Shown: positions 34,815-45,445, counted from the first letter of the stretch. The stretch: 64,000 nucleotides of DNA from Riptortus pedestris (GCA_019009955.1 CM032228.1:67764001-67828000); one strand, 5' to 3'. Made by a program: numbers and translations. The notes: generated by a model from the letters alone, not told the origin.

Positions 34815-35182
34815 TTTTGATTCATTATTTTATTGCTGGCCTGGTAAATACCTAGCCTATATACATTGTACCCATAGTTTGTAGTATATCCTAAGTGTTT
34901 GTTCTCTCTCTGTCTGTCTATCTCGCTCTCTGAATCCTACACCTCCCGATATGCCTCTTTCCTCCCCCCCCCCTTCTATTTTGTCACGTATAATATAGCG
35001 TTGCAAATACCCAAGGTGGTTGATGCTCACTAACAATTACCTACAAAACGTGAATGTAAAAATCCCTTAACCCAGAATCGAGTATTCATCCTAGTTTTCT
35101 CTGGAATATTTTGGATGGTAGAGGACCCAATTGATAGGGATCAATTAAAAGGCCTTGTCCTCAATTATTGTTTTAATTTTAT

Positions 35183-35222
35183 GCAGAGTGCACTTTCGGA
35201 CTCAGGGCTCCATAGTCAGTGC
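35183..35222 (-). ncRNA. hammerhead ribozyme-like motif, degenerate core (CTGACTA)
   Basis: Minus strand: GCA, CTGACTA, a stem region beginning TGGAG, GAAA, then the palindrome GTGCAC, TC and TGC. The core heptamer has two changes from CTGATGA, so it is probably inactive. Confidence 0.5.
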
Positions 35223-35270
35223 CTGCTGATTATAGCAGAGTTGTCCAGGCTACACAGCTATAATCAGCAG

Positions 35271-35310
35271 GCACTGACGATGGAGCGCTGACTCCGAAAG
35301 TGCACTTTGC
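35271..35310 (+). ncRNA. hammerhead ribozyme-like motif (CTGACGA core)
   Basis: GCA (35271), core CTGACGA (35274-35280), stem II GGAG/CTCC with a 6 nt loop, GAAA (35296-35299), then the 6 nt palindrome GTGCAC, TT and TGC, which pairs with GCA. The only core change is T to C at the fifth base. Stem III is self-complementary with no loop, as in hammerheads that act as dimers. Known context: hammerheads in Penelope-like terminal repeats. Confidence 0.65.
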
Positions 35311-36018
35311 TTAAAATTGAAAACAATAGTAGAGGACAAGGCCTTTTTATTGATCCTTATCCTAGTTTTCGTCTACAGACATCCAAACTGAAATCAACAC
35401 TTCCTGCACAACATGCAAACAGTTGTCCCCTGACCCACAGTCAAGTTGAACACTCTTCGAAGTTCGTTCACAACTAGAAGAAGTGAAATATTCGGCTCGC
35501 CAATTATGAGAAAAATGAATTAGGCAATGATTGTGAAGGGCCTTTAAAGGTTTGCTTGATTAAAATTAAACCACTCAGTCTTACTTAAAATAATATATTC
35601 ATCTAACACTGTACCCTTCCTCAGAAACACCAACAAATACAATAGCCAGCCCCAAAATCCATTTATTGGACTACGATGACTCTCCATTTGTCTGAGCAGT
35701 CTCTCCAATTTGGTTTCGAATTGATTCATTCAGATTAAGACATAACATAACTTATTGTGTATGTTTGACAGGAAAGCTCATGAGCTTCAAGAAACAGTTT
35801 ACATATAAAAAACATCGATGAGTGAGGCATTTAAGTTATCACACCTGATGGATTTCGATGGAGTTTGACTAGTTGGTTCTTCGAACGTCTACTGTCCTCG
35901 CCTAACTAATAAGAGGTAAATATTAAAATATATAACTTTTTGACAGAGTTTCTCAATTTTTCAGAGTACCACATATAATGTTTCACTACAAAATCACAAT
36001 GTGGGTTTGAGTACATAC

Positions 36019-36132
36019 CCTTCTTCTGATTCTCCGTAGAAAGTGCAAGGATTTCCTGTCAGGATCAAAGTTCTCAATTGAGGAAGTTCAGTCAGTCTCT
36101 CAAGCGTAGATATTTCACTGATTTGGTTCGAC
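36019..36132 (-). CDS. LRRC23-like leucine-rich repeat protein, penultimate coding exon
   Basis: Minus-strand acceptor TTTTCTACACAG and donor GTATGTAC frame a 114 bp exon: one incoming base, 37 codons, two outgoing bases. Codons give SNQISEISTLERLTELPQLR, then TLILTGNPCTFYGESEE, a standard leucine-rich repeat (LPQLRTLILTGNP). It splices in phase to 30944, and the join reads NPCTFYGESEEG-YRVQVIS. The NPC motif followed by YR is typical of the end of the LRRC23 repeat region. The intron between the exons is about 5.07 kb and filled with repeats. Upstream exons at higher coordinates on this strand were looked for and not found with confidence. Confidence 0.65.
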
Positions 36133-38017
36133 CTGTGTAGAAAACAAATAGTTTCACTAATTATAGTAATAATAGATGAGGTGGATAGATTGTTATAACA
36201 ATAATGTTAATAATTAACACATTCTCAATTGCTTCTCCTGGTTACCTAACATATGTCTTATATTTCAAATTTCAAAGGGTTTTACTCTATTAGAAAATTA
36301 TCACAACGGTCGGACGTGCATACACACACAATCACAAACAAATATTTATATATGCGTTCATATATTTTATATATACATAGGAACTTAAGAGAATAGTAGT
36401 GTTTAGGAACCTGTCTCCGTAAGACGCCTGGTCCCGATTCCCAATCATGGTACAAAAAATCAGGAAAAAGGCATTTATTTTTTTTTCTAAAAAAAATAAA
36501 TTTTCTTTGTTTCTATATTAATCTTGATCTTTGAAAATATATTTGAACCATAAATAAGGTACAGCTTTTGGGAGCTATGTTAATTCAAAGTTGCAAGTTT
36601 CCAACAACTCGATCCAGACACTTGTTGTTCATGTTAATTAACGTACCTAACACACGACAGATAATATATATCAGATTTGATTTATGTCTGTTTGTACACG
36701 GAATACAGAATTTAGGGACATCCTAACGGATATAGTATCCATTCATATGAACTAGAAATATATTTTTAAATGCAAACACTTTCCGACACCTATTTCTCAT
36801 GTTTGGGAAGGTTTAGAAATGTTAGCTCACGAGTGTTCTTAGAGGAACTATCTGAAAATCAAACGATATAATATTCGCACTTGGGAAATGTCAGCCTTAG
36901 GATCAAAATGAGTGTTTCTTTGCAAACCCAAGAGATAACGGCTCGAACGACTACGTGCTACCTGCTATCCTCCTCTCCGACTTCTAGGGTACAACATCCC
37001 TTACTTTTCGGCAATTGCAAAACGTTCGGGGTGGTTTTACCAATCGTAACACACATACTTACTTGTTTCATCATGTAAGTGTATTGAAAATTCGTACTAG
37101 GAAATTCTTACAGATTAGGTAAATTAATTATTTTTCTATTCTTTTTCATTTTAATGTCCATAATTATTATTAAAGAATATTTTAATTTCTTGCAAACCAA
37201 AAAGTCGTGGAGCAAAACATTGTCAGAGGCCCGAGATCAGAAGGAAAAAGTTTTTCAAAATTAAAAAAAGAATAGTGCATATTCCACCAGATCGTCCTGA
37301 GCACGGGTGCGGTCCCACTAGTGGCGGAATCTCACCAAGACCATTTTTGAGGATCCTAGCACAGCAACAAAAGCAACCGGTGTAGATGAAATTATTATAA
37401 GAAAATTTGCTGTTATTTTAATTTTACTATCAATTGCCAGTGTTTTTAATACAGAGACATCCAACCAAACATTGCTCGAGAAAAGAAATTGCTGGTTTCA
37501 AATGACTACAGTAAATAAAGGTTTAGTACATGGGGTTCTTATAATGGAAAATGCTATATTTCCCCTGGGTCAATCGTGCAACGTGCATGAAGCCAGGAAC
37601 AAAGATTTTCGGGTATACAAAGCAATTATTCACAAGAAAAACAAATTGAATAATGAACATTCAGAATTTATTCTCCAGACTGTTCTTATCATCTGATCCA
37701 GTGATATTTTCACTATAGTTCCTATGATGTTAGCATTCAGGGGGATTTTCACCCCATTGTGATATGTATATAAATGTTTTTTTGTTATGTTTACCTAGTA
37801 ATTTGTTTGTTTTTAAGTTATATTGTTTGTAGGTGTTTAAGGTTTCATCTATATGGCGTAGGCTTATGGCTTTTATATTTATTGGTAGATTACTTCTTAA
37901 AATTTTCTATAGGTTTTTAACCTGTACACGTTGGTTTTTATTTTTTTGAGACTGATCTTACACTCTTGACCATGCTATGTGTTCTTATTTTGTCTTAAGG
38001 GTTTTGTTTGTCAGGCG
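36133..38017. other. no recognised gene
   Basis: Upstream side of the LRRC23-like exon. The open frames at 36881-37078 (plus) and 37472-37696 (plus) resemble no family known to me. No leucine-rich exon was found on the minus strand. Confidence 0.4.
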
Positions 38018-38145
38018 GCACTGAAGATGGTGCGCTGAGTCTGAAAGTGCACTTTGCATAAATTAAAGAACTAGTAGAGGAGAAGACCTTTTTATTGATC
38101 CTCATCAATTGGTTTCTCTACCGTCCAGCATTTCGGGAGTGTTCT
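38018..38145 (+). repeat. single Penelope-like end with a degenerate hammerhead core
   Basis: Core at 38018-38057: GCA, CTGAAGA, GAAA at 38043-38046, palindrome GTGCAC, TT, TGC. Stem II no longer pairs well. The downstream tail (CCTTTTTATTGATCCTCATC, AATTGG, CTCTACCGTCCA) matches the outer flanks of the pair at 35138-35357, showing that the family's terminal unit extends at least 80 bp past the core. Confidence 0.6.
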
Positions 38146-38222
38146 TTTTCCAAGCTTCAATACCCAATATTGTTTTCGACACAGCATTACTAGATGGGAT
38201 TGATACATGCAAATAGGGTGTC

Positions 38223-38729
38223 AGTAGATTTACCACAAGGAAATCAGCTATTGTGAGGTCATGACTCGATTTTCAAAACAATTCTTAAAATACCCAACGA
38301 TCCTACCCAGGAGATGACGAAAATGAGGTCCGTTCAAAATTATATATATATATATATATATATATCTGTTAACGCTCTATCATGACCCCCTCCTCTTAAG
38401 TTCTTGGACTACTAAAATTTGATTGGCTTCGATAAAAATTATTCTGATTCTTTAAAATTACAGTACTGAATATAGTAAATAGTTTTCAATAAAATTAATA
38501 TGTTATGTTCTGATGTATTTCAGTAATTGTTTTTTTTTTCCAGTGGCAGGTTGGTAGATATTTTTTTACATTTCAGACTCTTCCCGTTAGGAGGTTTTTA
38601 TAATTGACTGAAATGTTTTTCATTAACGTTTTTATTTAACCACTTAATATTTACGGAGGTGTTGTGTTACGAGTATGAAGATCATCACGAGGGAAATCTG
38701 CTTAGTTTACGTACCCCCTGAGTGACGGA
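38223..38729 (-). mobile_element. family-H element, copy 12
   Basis: Minus-strand copy with 3' AGTAGATTTACC, ACGATCCTACCCAGGAGATG, a short TA tract (38338-38366), deletion of the G-rich block, then ATTACAGTACTGAATATAGT and TTGTGTTACGAGTATGAAG, and 5' GAGTGACGGA. Very similar to copy 16, including the DNA beyond the 5' end. Confidence 0.85.
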
Positions 38730-38888
38730 GTTTTTAATTGCGTTATCAATTAAGATTATGATAACCGCCAACTTCTGCTCACCGGATTTTGATTTGGAAG
38801 TAGACAATATATTGTGAGCTAAAAAGAGCTTTATGTCATGCCAGAATTTTGGAAATCTAGTTTACGCAGCCCCTGAATGACGGATTTT
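38730..38888 (-). repeat. flank shared with 46032-46115, ending in another family-H 5' terminus
   Basis: TTTTTAATTGCGTTATCAAT through GATTTTGATTTGGAAGTAGA is nearly identical to the DNA beyond copy 16 at 46 kb. At 38860-38884 a second 5' terminus (TTTACGCAGCCCCTGAATGA) abuts the 3' end of copy 13 with only about four bases between. Confidence 0.75.
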
Positions 38889-39653
38889 AGCAGATTTCCC
38901 TTAAGCTATTGAGGTCGTACTCATGACGCGAGTTTCAAAAAATTTCTTCAAATGTCCATCGATCCTACCCAGGAGATGACGAAAATGAGGTCCGTTCAAT
39001 ATTATATATTTATATTTGTCTGTTAACGCTCTAATTTTTGTTTGATCGTTACGAAACTGTATATTTAACCGTTTTATGTAAAAAGACAGATCAAGTTCGT
39101 TAATGGCTGAAATCGGAGGGGGGGATTTTCGAAAATTCGAAATATCTCCGTTATTATGCATCAGATCGAAAAATTGTATAGGATTAATCTTATTGCAAAT
39201 TAAATTTACTATAACTATTGTTATATACATTTATTCTCCATCTTGAATATTAACCGAGATATTTGCATTTTTATGAAGTCTGTGGTCGGGTATAGTTCGG
39301 ATTAGGTCGGCTATTTCCGTCATTGCTCGGCTCAGGTGGAAGCTTCTTCTAACCTTACCTGTCGTTTCTAACCTTACCTAACCTTCGTTACTTTGTGAGA
39401 TTTATGCAAATACGTTCTGTTCATCCGCCCCCCCCCCTTCTTTAGTTCTTGGACTACTAAAATTTGAATTAAAATATAAATTATTCCTACAATTCAGACG
39501 CCGTTTCAGTTGGGAATTTATTTTAATTAACTGAATGATTTCTCATTACCGTTTGTATTTAATCATGGTGGTATTGTGTTACCAGTATGCAGATTTCTCT
39601 ATTGTATAACTTCACATGGGAAATCTGCTTAGTTTACGCAGTGCGTGACGGAC
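38889..39653 (-). mobile_element. family-H element, copy 13 (near full length)
   Basis: From AGCAGATTTCCCTTAAG at 38889 to GTGCGTGACGGAC at 39653. It contains the ATCGATCCTACCCAGGAG box, a shrunken TA tract, ATCAAGTTCGTTAATGGC and CTTGAATATTAACCGAGAT. A CTAACCTTACC duplication at about 39353-39385 is private to this copy. It sits tail-to-head with the 5' terminus at 38860-38884. Confidence 0.88.
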
Positions 39654-39687
39654 TTTATATTATTGGCTTGGCCAATGAATTAAATAC

Positions 39688-39698
39688 ATGTATGTATG

Positions 39699-39750
<52 letters not shown>

Positions 39751-39752
39751 TA
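39688..39752. repeat. TATG/TA microsatellite
   Basis: Four GTAT repeats followed by TA repeats, between family-H copy 13 and the Penelope-like pair. Confidence 0.9.
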
Positions 39753-39804
39753 TGAGAAACAGGTCTCAAAAACACGAAGACTTCCCACCTGTTTCTTTAT
39801 TCAC

Positions 39805-39835
39805 GCACAAGGCCTTTCGAACGTGCCATCATCAG
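39805..39835 (-). ncRNA. hammerhead relic, stem II deleted
   Basis: Minus strand keeps CTGATGA, TGGCACGTT, then GAAA, GGCC, TT and GTGC, but lacks the second strand of stem II that the opposite arm retains (GTGCC). It also has GCAG instead of GCAC before the core. Predicted inactive. Confidence 0.7.
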
Positions 39836-40324
39836 CTGCTAACAAACAAATAAAGAAACATGCTTAGGCCAAGTGATGCGTCCAATAATTACATTAAGAA
39901 ATAGTTTAACAACATAGAATTGCATACTAAAATCAGTCCTTAGCCTTACAAAACAGTCCTATCTTAAAAATATTAAAATCGAAGTCTAGTGGCTCTAAAA
40001 AGGAGTTAGAGGAATTATTGAAATATCTTAACTCTTGTCACCAAACCATTTCATTCACTCTGGAAATATAAAAAGCCGGAAAGATAAAATAACCGTTCAA
40101 TTGGAAATGCAAAGTTCTGTCCTGCTGAGTAGGCCTCCTCTTTTTGTGCTAGTCGCCAGTAGTGGCCCCAAAGCCGTGGCGTTAACATCCTTTATACAGG
40201 AAAGGTAGGATCATTGCTAATTTATAGGAACGTTTTCATAAAAGATAGATTAACAACAATGTTTAAAATATTTATTCACGTTTGATTTGACTTTATCTAT
40301 TTTTAATTAATTATTTTTTTATTT

Positions 40325-40520
40325 TATTTATTACGTAGAGCTCCGCAACTATGGCGACTTTGCTCTTCTTAGACAGGGGGGGGGGGCAACAACGTAAACA
40401 TAATAACAAAAAATTGAACACGAAATAATGTATAGAACAAAACTAAGGATCGCAACACAAAAGAAAGAAGAAACACGAACACAACATAGAAATAAAAACA
40501 GGTGGTTAAACTATAATATA
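40325..40520 (-). repeat. AATAA-tailed repeat K, copy 3
   Basis: ATTTATTACGTAGAGCTCCG, CAACTATGGCGACTTTGCTC, a G run, then an A-rich stretch, parallel to copies at 13.7 and 28.4 kb. It lies inside the centre of the Penelope-like inverted pair. Confidence 0.45.
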
Positions 40521-40677
40521 TTCGTTTTGTGTTTGACTTCGATTTTAATATTTTTAAGATAGTACTGTTTTGTAAGACTGATTTTAGTATGTAATTCTAT
40601 TTTGTTAAAATATTTCAAAATGTAATTATTGGATGCATCACTTGGCCTAAGCATGTTTCTTTTTTATTTGTTTGTTA

Positions 40678-40717
40678 GCACCTGATGATGGCACGTTAGT
40701 GCCGAAAGGCCTTGTGC
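40678..40717 (+). ncRNA. hammerhead ribozyme with intact core (Penelope-like type)
   Basis: All conserved core elements are present in order: stem I strand GCAC (40678-40681), CTGATGA (40682-40688), T, stem II GGCAC/GTGCC closed by a GTTA tetraloop (40690-40703), GAAA (40704-40707), the self-complementary GGCC (40708-40711), TT, and stem I strand GTGC (40714-40717). Cleavage is expected after the second T. Stem III has no loop, so activity would need two molecules pairing through GGCC, as known for dimeric hammerheads. The role in Penelope-like elements is inferred to be RNA processing of tandem terminal repeats. Confidence 0.85.
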
Positions 40718-40798
40718 GTGAATAAAGAAATTGGTGGGAAGACTTCGTGTTATTGAGACCTGTTTCCCAGATCTGCCATCGCTCATCCCGGAACATAC

Positions 40799-40802
<4 letters not shown>

Positions 40803-40865
<63 letters not shown>
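40803..40865. repeat. TA microsatellite
   Basis: More than 60 bp of pure TA beyond the outer boundary of the right Penelope-like arm. Confidence 0.97.
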
Positions 40866-40869
<4 letters not shown>

Positions 40870-41865
40870 CGAATGGAAGGTGGAGTGAAGGCTTCCCTTG
40901 TTGGCATACTCTTCCCCTTGAAGAGGGGGTGGGTCTCTTCAGGGATGTGGGTCAACCCCTATATCCGACAAAGGTCCTATCTGAATAATACATCCCCATT
41001 GAGCTTCGGCTCTCTCTCCTCCTCAAATAGTATAATATTCTAATTTCCATAGTCGACAGATATCTCAATTGAGATAGTCTGAAAGGGTATATATTCCACG
41101 AAAAGCGGTTCTTTAAAGGAAAGAATTGATCGTACCAGTACCTGAGTTATTAGTTGACAGAGTATTGGCCAAGACAACCGCGGGGACATAAGATTTTTCA
41201 CTCACGTGAAATATAATTAATTTAAGGGAAAACCGTTGATACTATGTAATTAAAGAAGACGAAAGCACGTGAAGTTTTGAAAATAATAGTGAAAATGAGG
41301 CAATTCCAATCTACCACTCAATAGAAATAAACATACTTTGAAGATCATAAACTCAAGTATTATACTTATATTGGAATACTATAAAAAGAAAAATTATAAA
41401 AACAAAACAATAAAAAAATTGGAAATAAATGGTAAATTAAAAAAATAATATACTTCTACTATTCTGCAGGGACTAAATGCCGGCCCTAAGCATATACACT
41501 GGTATTTATAGTTTGTCCCTTCCCCACTCCTCTCTATGATAGAAGAAGTGATAACGAGCCTGTAGAAGGAGAACCAAAGTTGCCAAAAATTAGCGTTTAT
41601 ATGGACGTGAAGAGCGTTCGAATACAACGCCAGTGCAAATCATAATATCAAATCGCCCAGCGAGGTATTCTACGAAATATTTTTAATTATGTATATGTGA
41701 GTTAAGAAAAAATAGTTTTAAATAACAGGCTTTGCAAAGAGCGTGAAACTGGAATAAGCATAGGCAGAGGTGGTTGAAAGAACTCGGAGATTGTTTTAGA
41801 GGTCAATTCACTACAAAGAATTTACTGAAAAAGAATTTCATTTAAAATTACTTCAAAGTAGGATT
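40866..41865. other. no recognised gene
   Basis: Contains a GC-richer patch (40870-41010) and an unrecognised minus-strand frame (41394-41627). No element was identified. Confidence 0.4.
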
Positions 41866-42360
41866 TTTTTGGCCATACGACCCAAATGGTCGAGTCATGG
41901 TGTTCTTCATTACTGACCTCCAGTTATCTCTGTATTTTTCGTCTGCCTTCCAGTAGCGATTAGCAAGTATAGTCAGTGCATCGCATCCTCCCATCGAAGC
42001 TTGGGGAGTCCAACCTTCCGCAATCTAAATGTTCGTTCCGGCGGGACTTTAGATGAGATTTCCTCAGGATTTATTCTAATAACATCTACCACATCTAAGT
42101 CCTTGTATAGATATTTTAGGTGGAGGTCTCTTCTCCTACGCTACTCTCCGTGAACAGCTCCATAAATTCTTCTTAGGATCTTCCTTTCGGACCATGCCAG
42201 TTCCAGAGCCCTCGGAAGAAAGCAGGTTTCGAAGTTGTATGTTAAAACAGGTCCTACCAGGAGCGAAATAACACCGATTTGCAGCCTGGATGTTTCTGTC
42301 TATTTCTTCACCGAAGTCATTTCGGAATTCATTCCGGGAGTCTAAGAGCAATTCAGTTGG
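41866..42360 (-). pseudogene. non-LTR retrotransposon C-terminal relic, minus strand
   Basis: Across three frames the minus strand reads EEIDRNIQAANRCYF, ERKILRRIYGAVHGE, RLRKVGLPKLRWEDAM and NRYWKADEKYRDNWRSVMKN. This is the characteristic tail of many insect LINE ORF2 proteins (aNRCYyal...ER+ILRkIyG...GrPklRWeD...RdnWRsvv). At least three frame changes and a stop show it is dead. The catalytic reverse-transcriptase core lies upstream and is absent. The exact clade was not resolved. Confidence 0.8.
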
Positions 42361-43775
42361 CCTTCAGAATATCGTAAACCAATAAAATTGTTATTAGAAC
42401 ACTATTTGCGTACTGTAGGAAATTCTTTCTCAGACTTGGTTGAAACTGTTTCCTTAAGACTGAGGCACCGTAAAGGGATTATTATGTAGACGATTGCAGG
42501 CGATGTACATATTATTTCCTTCCTTTATTCGCTGAATAAATTGTGACGTTTCACATGGGGAATATATTGTTATCAATTAGGAATTAAATTTTTGAAAGCC
42601 AGTACGCAGAAACGTCTTATGTAGTAAACATTCACGGCACCCTTAAATACTGTATGTTGCCGAGGAGGCCTTTAAAGCGAATAGAGAAGCTCTTAATAAA
42701 AACGGCAACAGAGGAAAATGGCAATTTCATACTTATTATAAAGTCCTTTGTGTCTCATCCGGCGGAAGGGAGAATGGGGTATGATTCCCTTCTCGGAGTC
42801 CTTGATTTCATGAATTAAATATACCCCTGGTCCTGTTTTCATCCCTTTCTCCAGGACTCTCTTGTAGGGGAAAATAAACCCGCGATTCCTATTTCAACGG
42901 GAGACCCCCCTCGCCCTCGAGGAGTCTCTCTAAGAGGCAGGCAAAGCGCGCCAGTTAGCCGATGAATAAAACATTGCCAAAAGGGAATAGTCTATCACGA
43001 GCAAAAGGGGTTCGTTTCTGCATGACTAAAAGGTGAGATAAGTCCGTCACTGGAGTACGTATAACCAGCTGATTTATTACTGGCAATTCGGACAGAGAAG
43101 TGTTCGTATGAACGCGAGGTCGAGAAGTCTGTTCACAACAGAAGCCAGAACGCTATTATAAGAAACATACCAAGGAGAGTCCATCTTCTTAGCTGATTTT
43201 TTGTGAACGAAATATCCAAATTAGAAGCAAAGGAGGCGAGCTTCAATAAAACAGTCAAATGAAGTGTTGGGAAATACCTTGCCTCGACTACCTAAAACGA
43301 CCGATTTCCCACAAGCTAGCATATGATTCCTCCTGGCCATCTATTCCCTATTTCTCTGTTAATACGAAGCCAAATAAGGAATCGAAATGGCAGAAGGAAA
43401 AGAGATGTTTAGAGACTTAGTAACTGAAAATGAAATTCTCATGAGTAGGAGTGAGGGACAGAATACTGCACTACTGAAACAGAATACTAAAAAAATACAT
43501 TGAACAACAAATGGCCGAAGGTCAATAAATGAAAAACACTTGAACTATCTCTACTGATTTATTTCCTCTTACATTTTCGAGTTTTCTAATTATAAAAAGA
43601 TACTATAGATAAGAACTGAGATTTATTGAATTTTCTCTCTATAATGAACAATATATTGAAATACCCGCCCTAAATACCCATATCCCCCTGGTAAATTGGG
43701 TGAAATTGTGTGTGCGTAAAAATGTATGTAAATATGTATATTAATATAAATATCTGTGAGTGTGTAAACAATATG
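42361..43775. other. mostly unassigned; two short family-H-like 5' pieces
   Basis: Near 43041 (AAGTCCGTCACTGGAGTACG) and near 43309 (CGATTTCCCACAAGCTAGCA) there are short matches to the family-H 5' end and its GTGCTGACATG-type continuation. The rest, including the GC-richer patch 42740-43010, is unrecognised. Confidence 0.4.
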
Positions 43776-44210
43776 TTTGTCTTCTAACGCTCTAGCGGTC
43801 ATTTTTTTAGTTTAATCGTTACCAAACTCGGTATTTAATCCTTTTATGTAAAAAGAATGATTAAGTTCGTTAGTGGCTGAAGTCGGACAAATGGGAGGAG
43901 GTGGCCTTAAGAAGGGGAATTTCGAAATATATCTGTTATTATGAGTTGGATCGAAAAACTGTATAGATCCAATCTTATTGCAAATGTAATATTCTGTAAA
44001 TTTAGTTATGTACGTTTTTTCAATATCTTGATTTTTAACCAAGATATTCGCATTTTTTAGTTTTACTTTAGCTCCTACTCATGTCATATTAACAACTATG
44101 TGTTATATTATGAAGCACATTATACAAAGCCTAAATAACAATTATTGCTTTCATTGAAATATTACTTTTTGATATAAATGCAAATACGTGGCGCGCTACA
44201 GGTGACAGAC
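43776..44210 (-). mobile_element. family-H element, copy 14 (3' end lost)
   Basis: Minus-strand body from CTAACGCTCTAGCGGTC through the G-rich block, ATCCAATCTTATTGCAAATG and CTCCTACTCATGTCATATTA to a 5' end GGTGACAGAC at 44210 that lacks the 22 bp containing the offset inverted repeat. The TA tract is replaced by a GT-rich region. Confidence 0.75.
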
Positions 44211-44214
44211 CTTT

Positions 44215-44445
44215 TTTTTTCTTTTCTTCTAATCAGAAAGTTGAATCAGATATTTAGAAATGCATGTTCGCCATTTCGAGTAATAAACCCTAACTATTAA
44301 TTAATGATTGAAATTAACTTGGAAAACAAAAGTGGGTTACCAGTGTGAATTTTCTAAATAATTGGAGTCATATTTAAGTGATTATTTCATAAATATTTGT
44401 GAATCTCTATGCATTAGGATTTCTCAAGATAAGTTTTGAGGTAAA
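44215..44445. repeat. repeat X, inverted relative to 47145-47358
   Basis: TTTTCTTCTAATCAGAAAGTTGAATC...GAAATGCATGTTC...GTGGGTTACCAGTGTG corresponds, inverted, to 47145-47358. In both places it abuts a family-H 5' end at the same base, so either the element extends further than its apparent terminus or flank and element were duplicated together. Confidence 0.65.
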
Positions 44446-44504
44446 TTAAAATACGTGACGCACGTGGGAAATCTGCTTAGTTAAAGCAGCCTCTGCGTGG
44501 CTGA
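44446..44504 (-). mobile_element. family-H 5' terminal fragment
   Basis: ACGCACGTGGGAAATCTGCT followed by TAGTTAAAGCAGCCTCTGCG and TGGCTGAC: an isolated minus-strand 5' end of the type in copy 2. Confidence 0.7.
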
Positions 44505-45392
44505 CATTTAGTTCTGAAGTGCTCTCGTCTCCACTTATATTCGTCGAAACGACATTAGAGAGGCAGTTGAAACTGAGATTCGTGTACTTTTGGACAATTG
44601 TCGCTAAAACGAATGGCCACTGAGGAGATCTGGGTGAGAATTAAAAGTCCGTCACGCAGGGGCTGCGTAAACTAAGCAGATTTCCCACGTGAAAATAACA
44701 ATAGATAAATCTACATACCGGTAACACAACACCGTATTAAGTGAATAAATACAAACGATAATAAGAAAACACCCGACGGAAAGCATCTGAAATGTGAACA
44801 AACAGTTCTGAAAACTTCTTACCGGTAAGAAAAACAATTACAGTAATATATCTGGATATAAGGTATTAATTTGATTGAAAACTATTTACTATATCTAGTA
44901 CTCTAATTTATAATGAATCAGAATAATTTTTTATCTCAATCAATCAAATTTAAGTAGTCAAAGAACTTAAGAAGGGGGGGGGATCACTAGAACATATTTG
45001 CATGTATCTTGTATAATAAATGTCTCTTGAAAACAAGATTTGGTATTTAGGCTTCGAATGATGTGGTTTATTACATAACCGAGTATTCATTATGTAAATG
45101 AGTAATGAATTATTGGTTTGATTAAGACTGACAACAGAATAATGCAAATAACTCAGTTAATACTCAAGATAGGGAATAAATGTATTTGCTATAAGATTGA
45201 TTCTATACATTTTTCGATCCGACGTATACTAACGCAGATATTTCGAATTTTCTAAATTCTCCCCCTCTAAACCCTCTCCTCCTGATCCGATTTCAGCAGT
45301 TAACGAACTTGATCTTTTTTTTTACATAAAACGACTTGATATCGAGTTTGGTAACAATTAAACAATAATTTCTACCGCTGGAGCGGTAACAG

Positions 45393-45445
<53 letters not shown>

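Larger units (their letters stand above)
35138..35357. repeat. head-to-head pair of Penelope-like ends, each with a hammerhead core
   Basis: Two roughly 95 bp arms are inverse complements around a short centre (about 35235-35258). Outward from the centre each carries CTATAATCAGCAGG, the hammerhead core, a TTAAAATTG-like block and AGGACAAGGCCTTTT followed by TGATCC. A third copy of the same end lies at 38018-38145. It sits in the intron between the two LRRC23-like exons. Confidence 0.8.
39772..40765. repeat. large inverted pair of Penelope-like ends
   Basis: Arms at about 39772-39990 and 40530-40765 are inverse complements over about 220 bp. Landmarks in the right arm: CTTCGATTTTAATATTTTTA, GGATGCATCACTTGGCCTAA, hammerhead core, GTGAATAAAGAAATTGGTGG, GAAGACTTCGTG. 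The 540 bp centre contains repeat K (40325-40520) and unassigned DNA. No reverse transcriptase remains. Confidence 0.85.

Noticed and set aside
36881..37696. Coding exons upstream of the LRRC23-like gene
   Set aside because: Frames are on the wrong strand and have no leucine-rich pattern.
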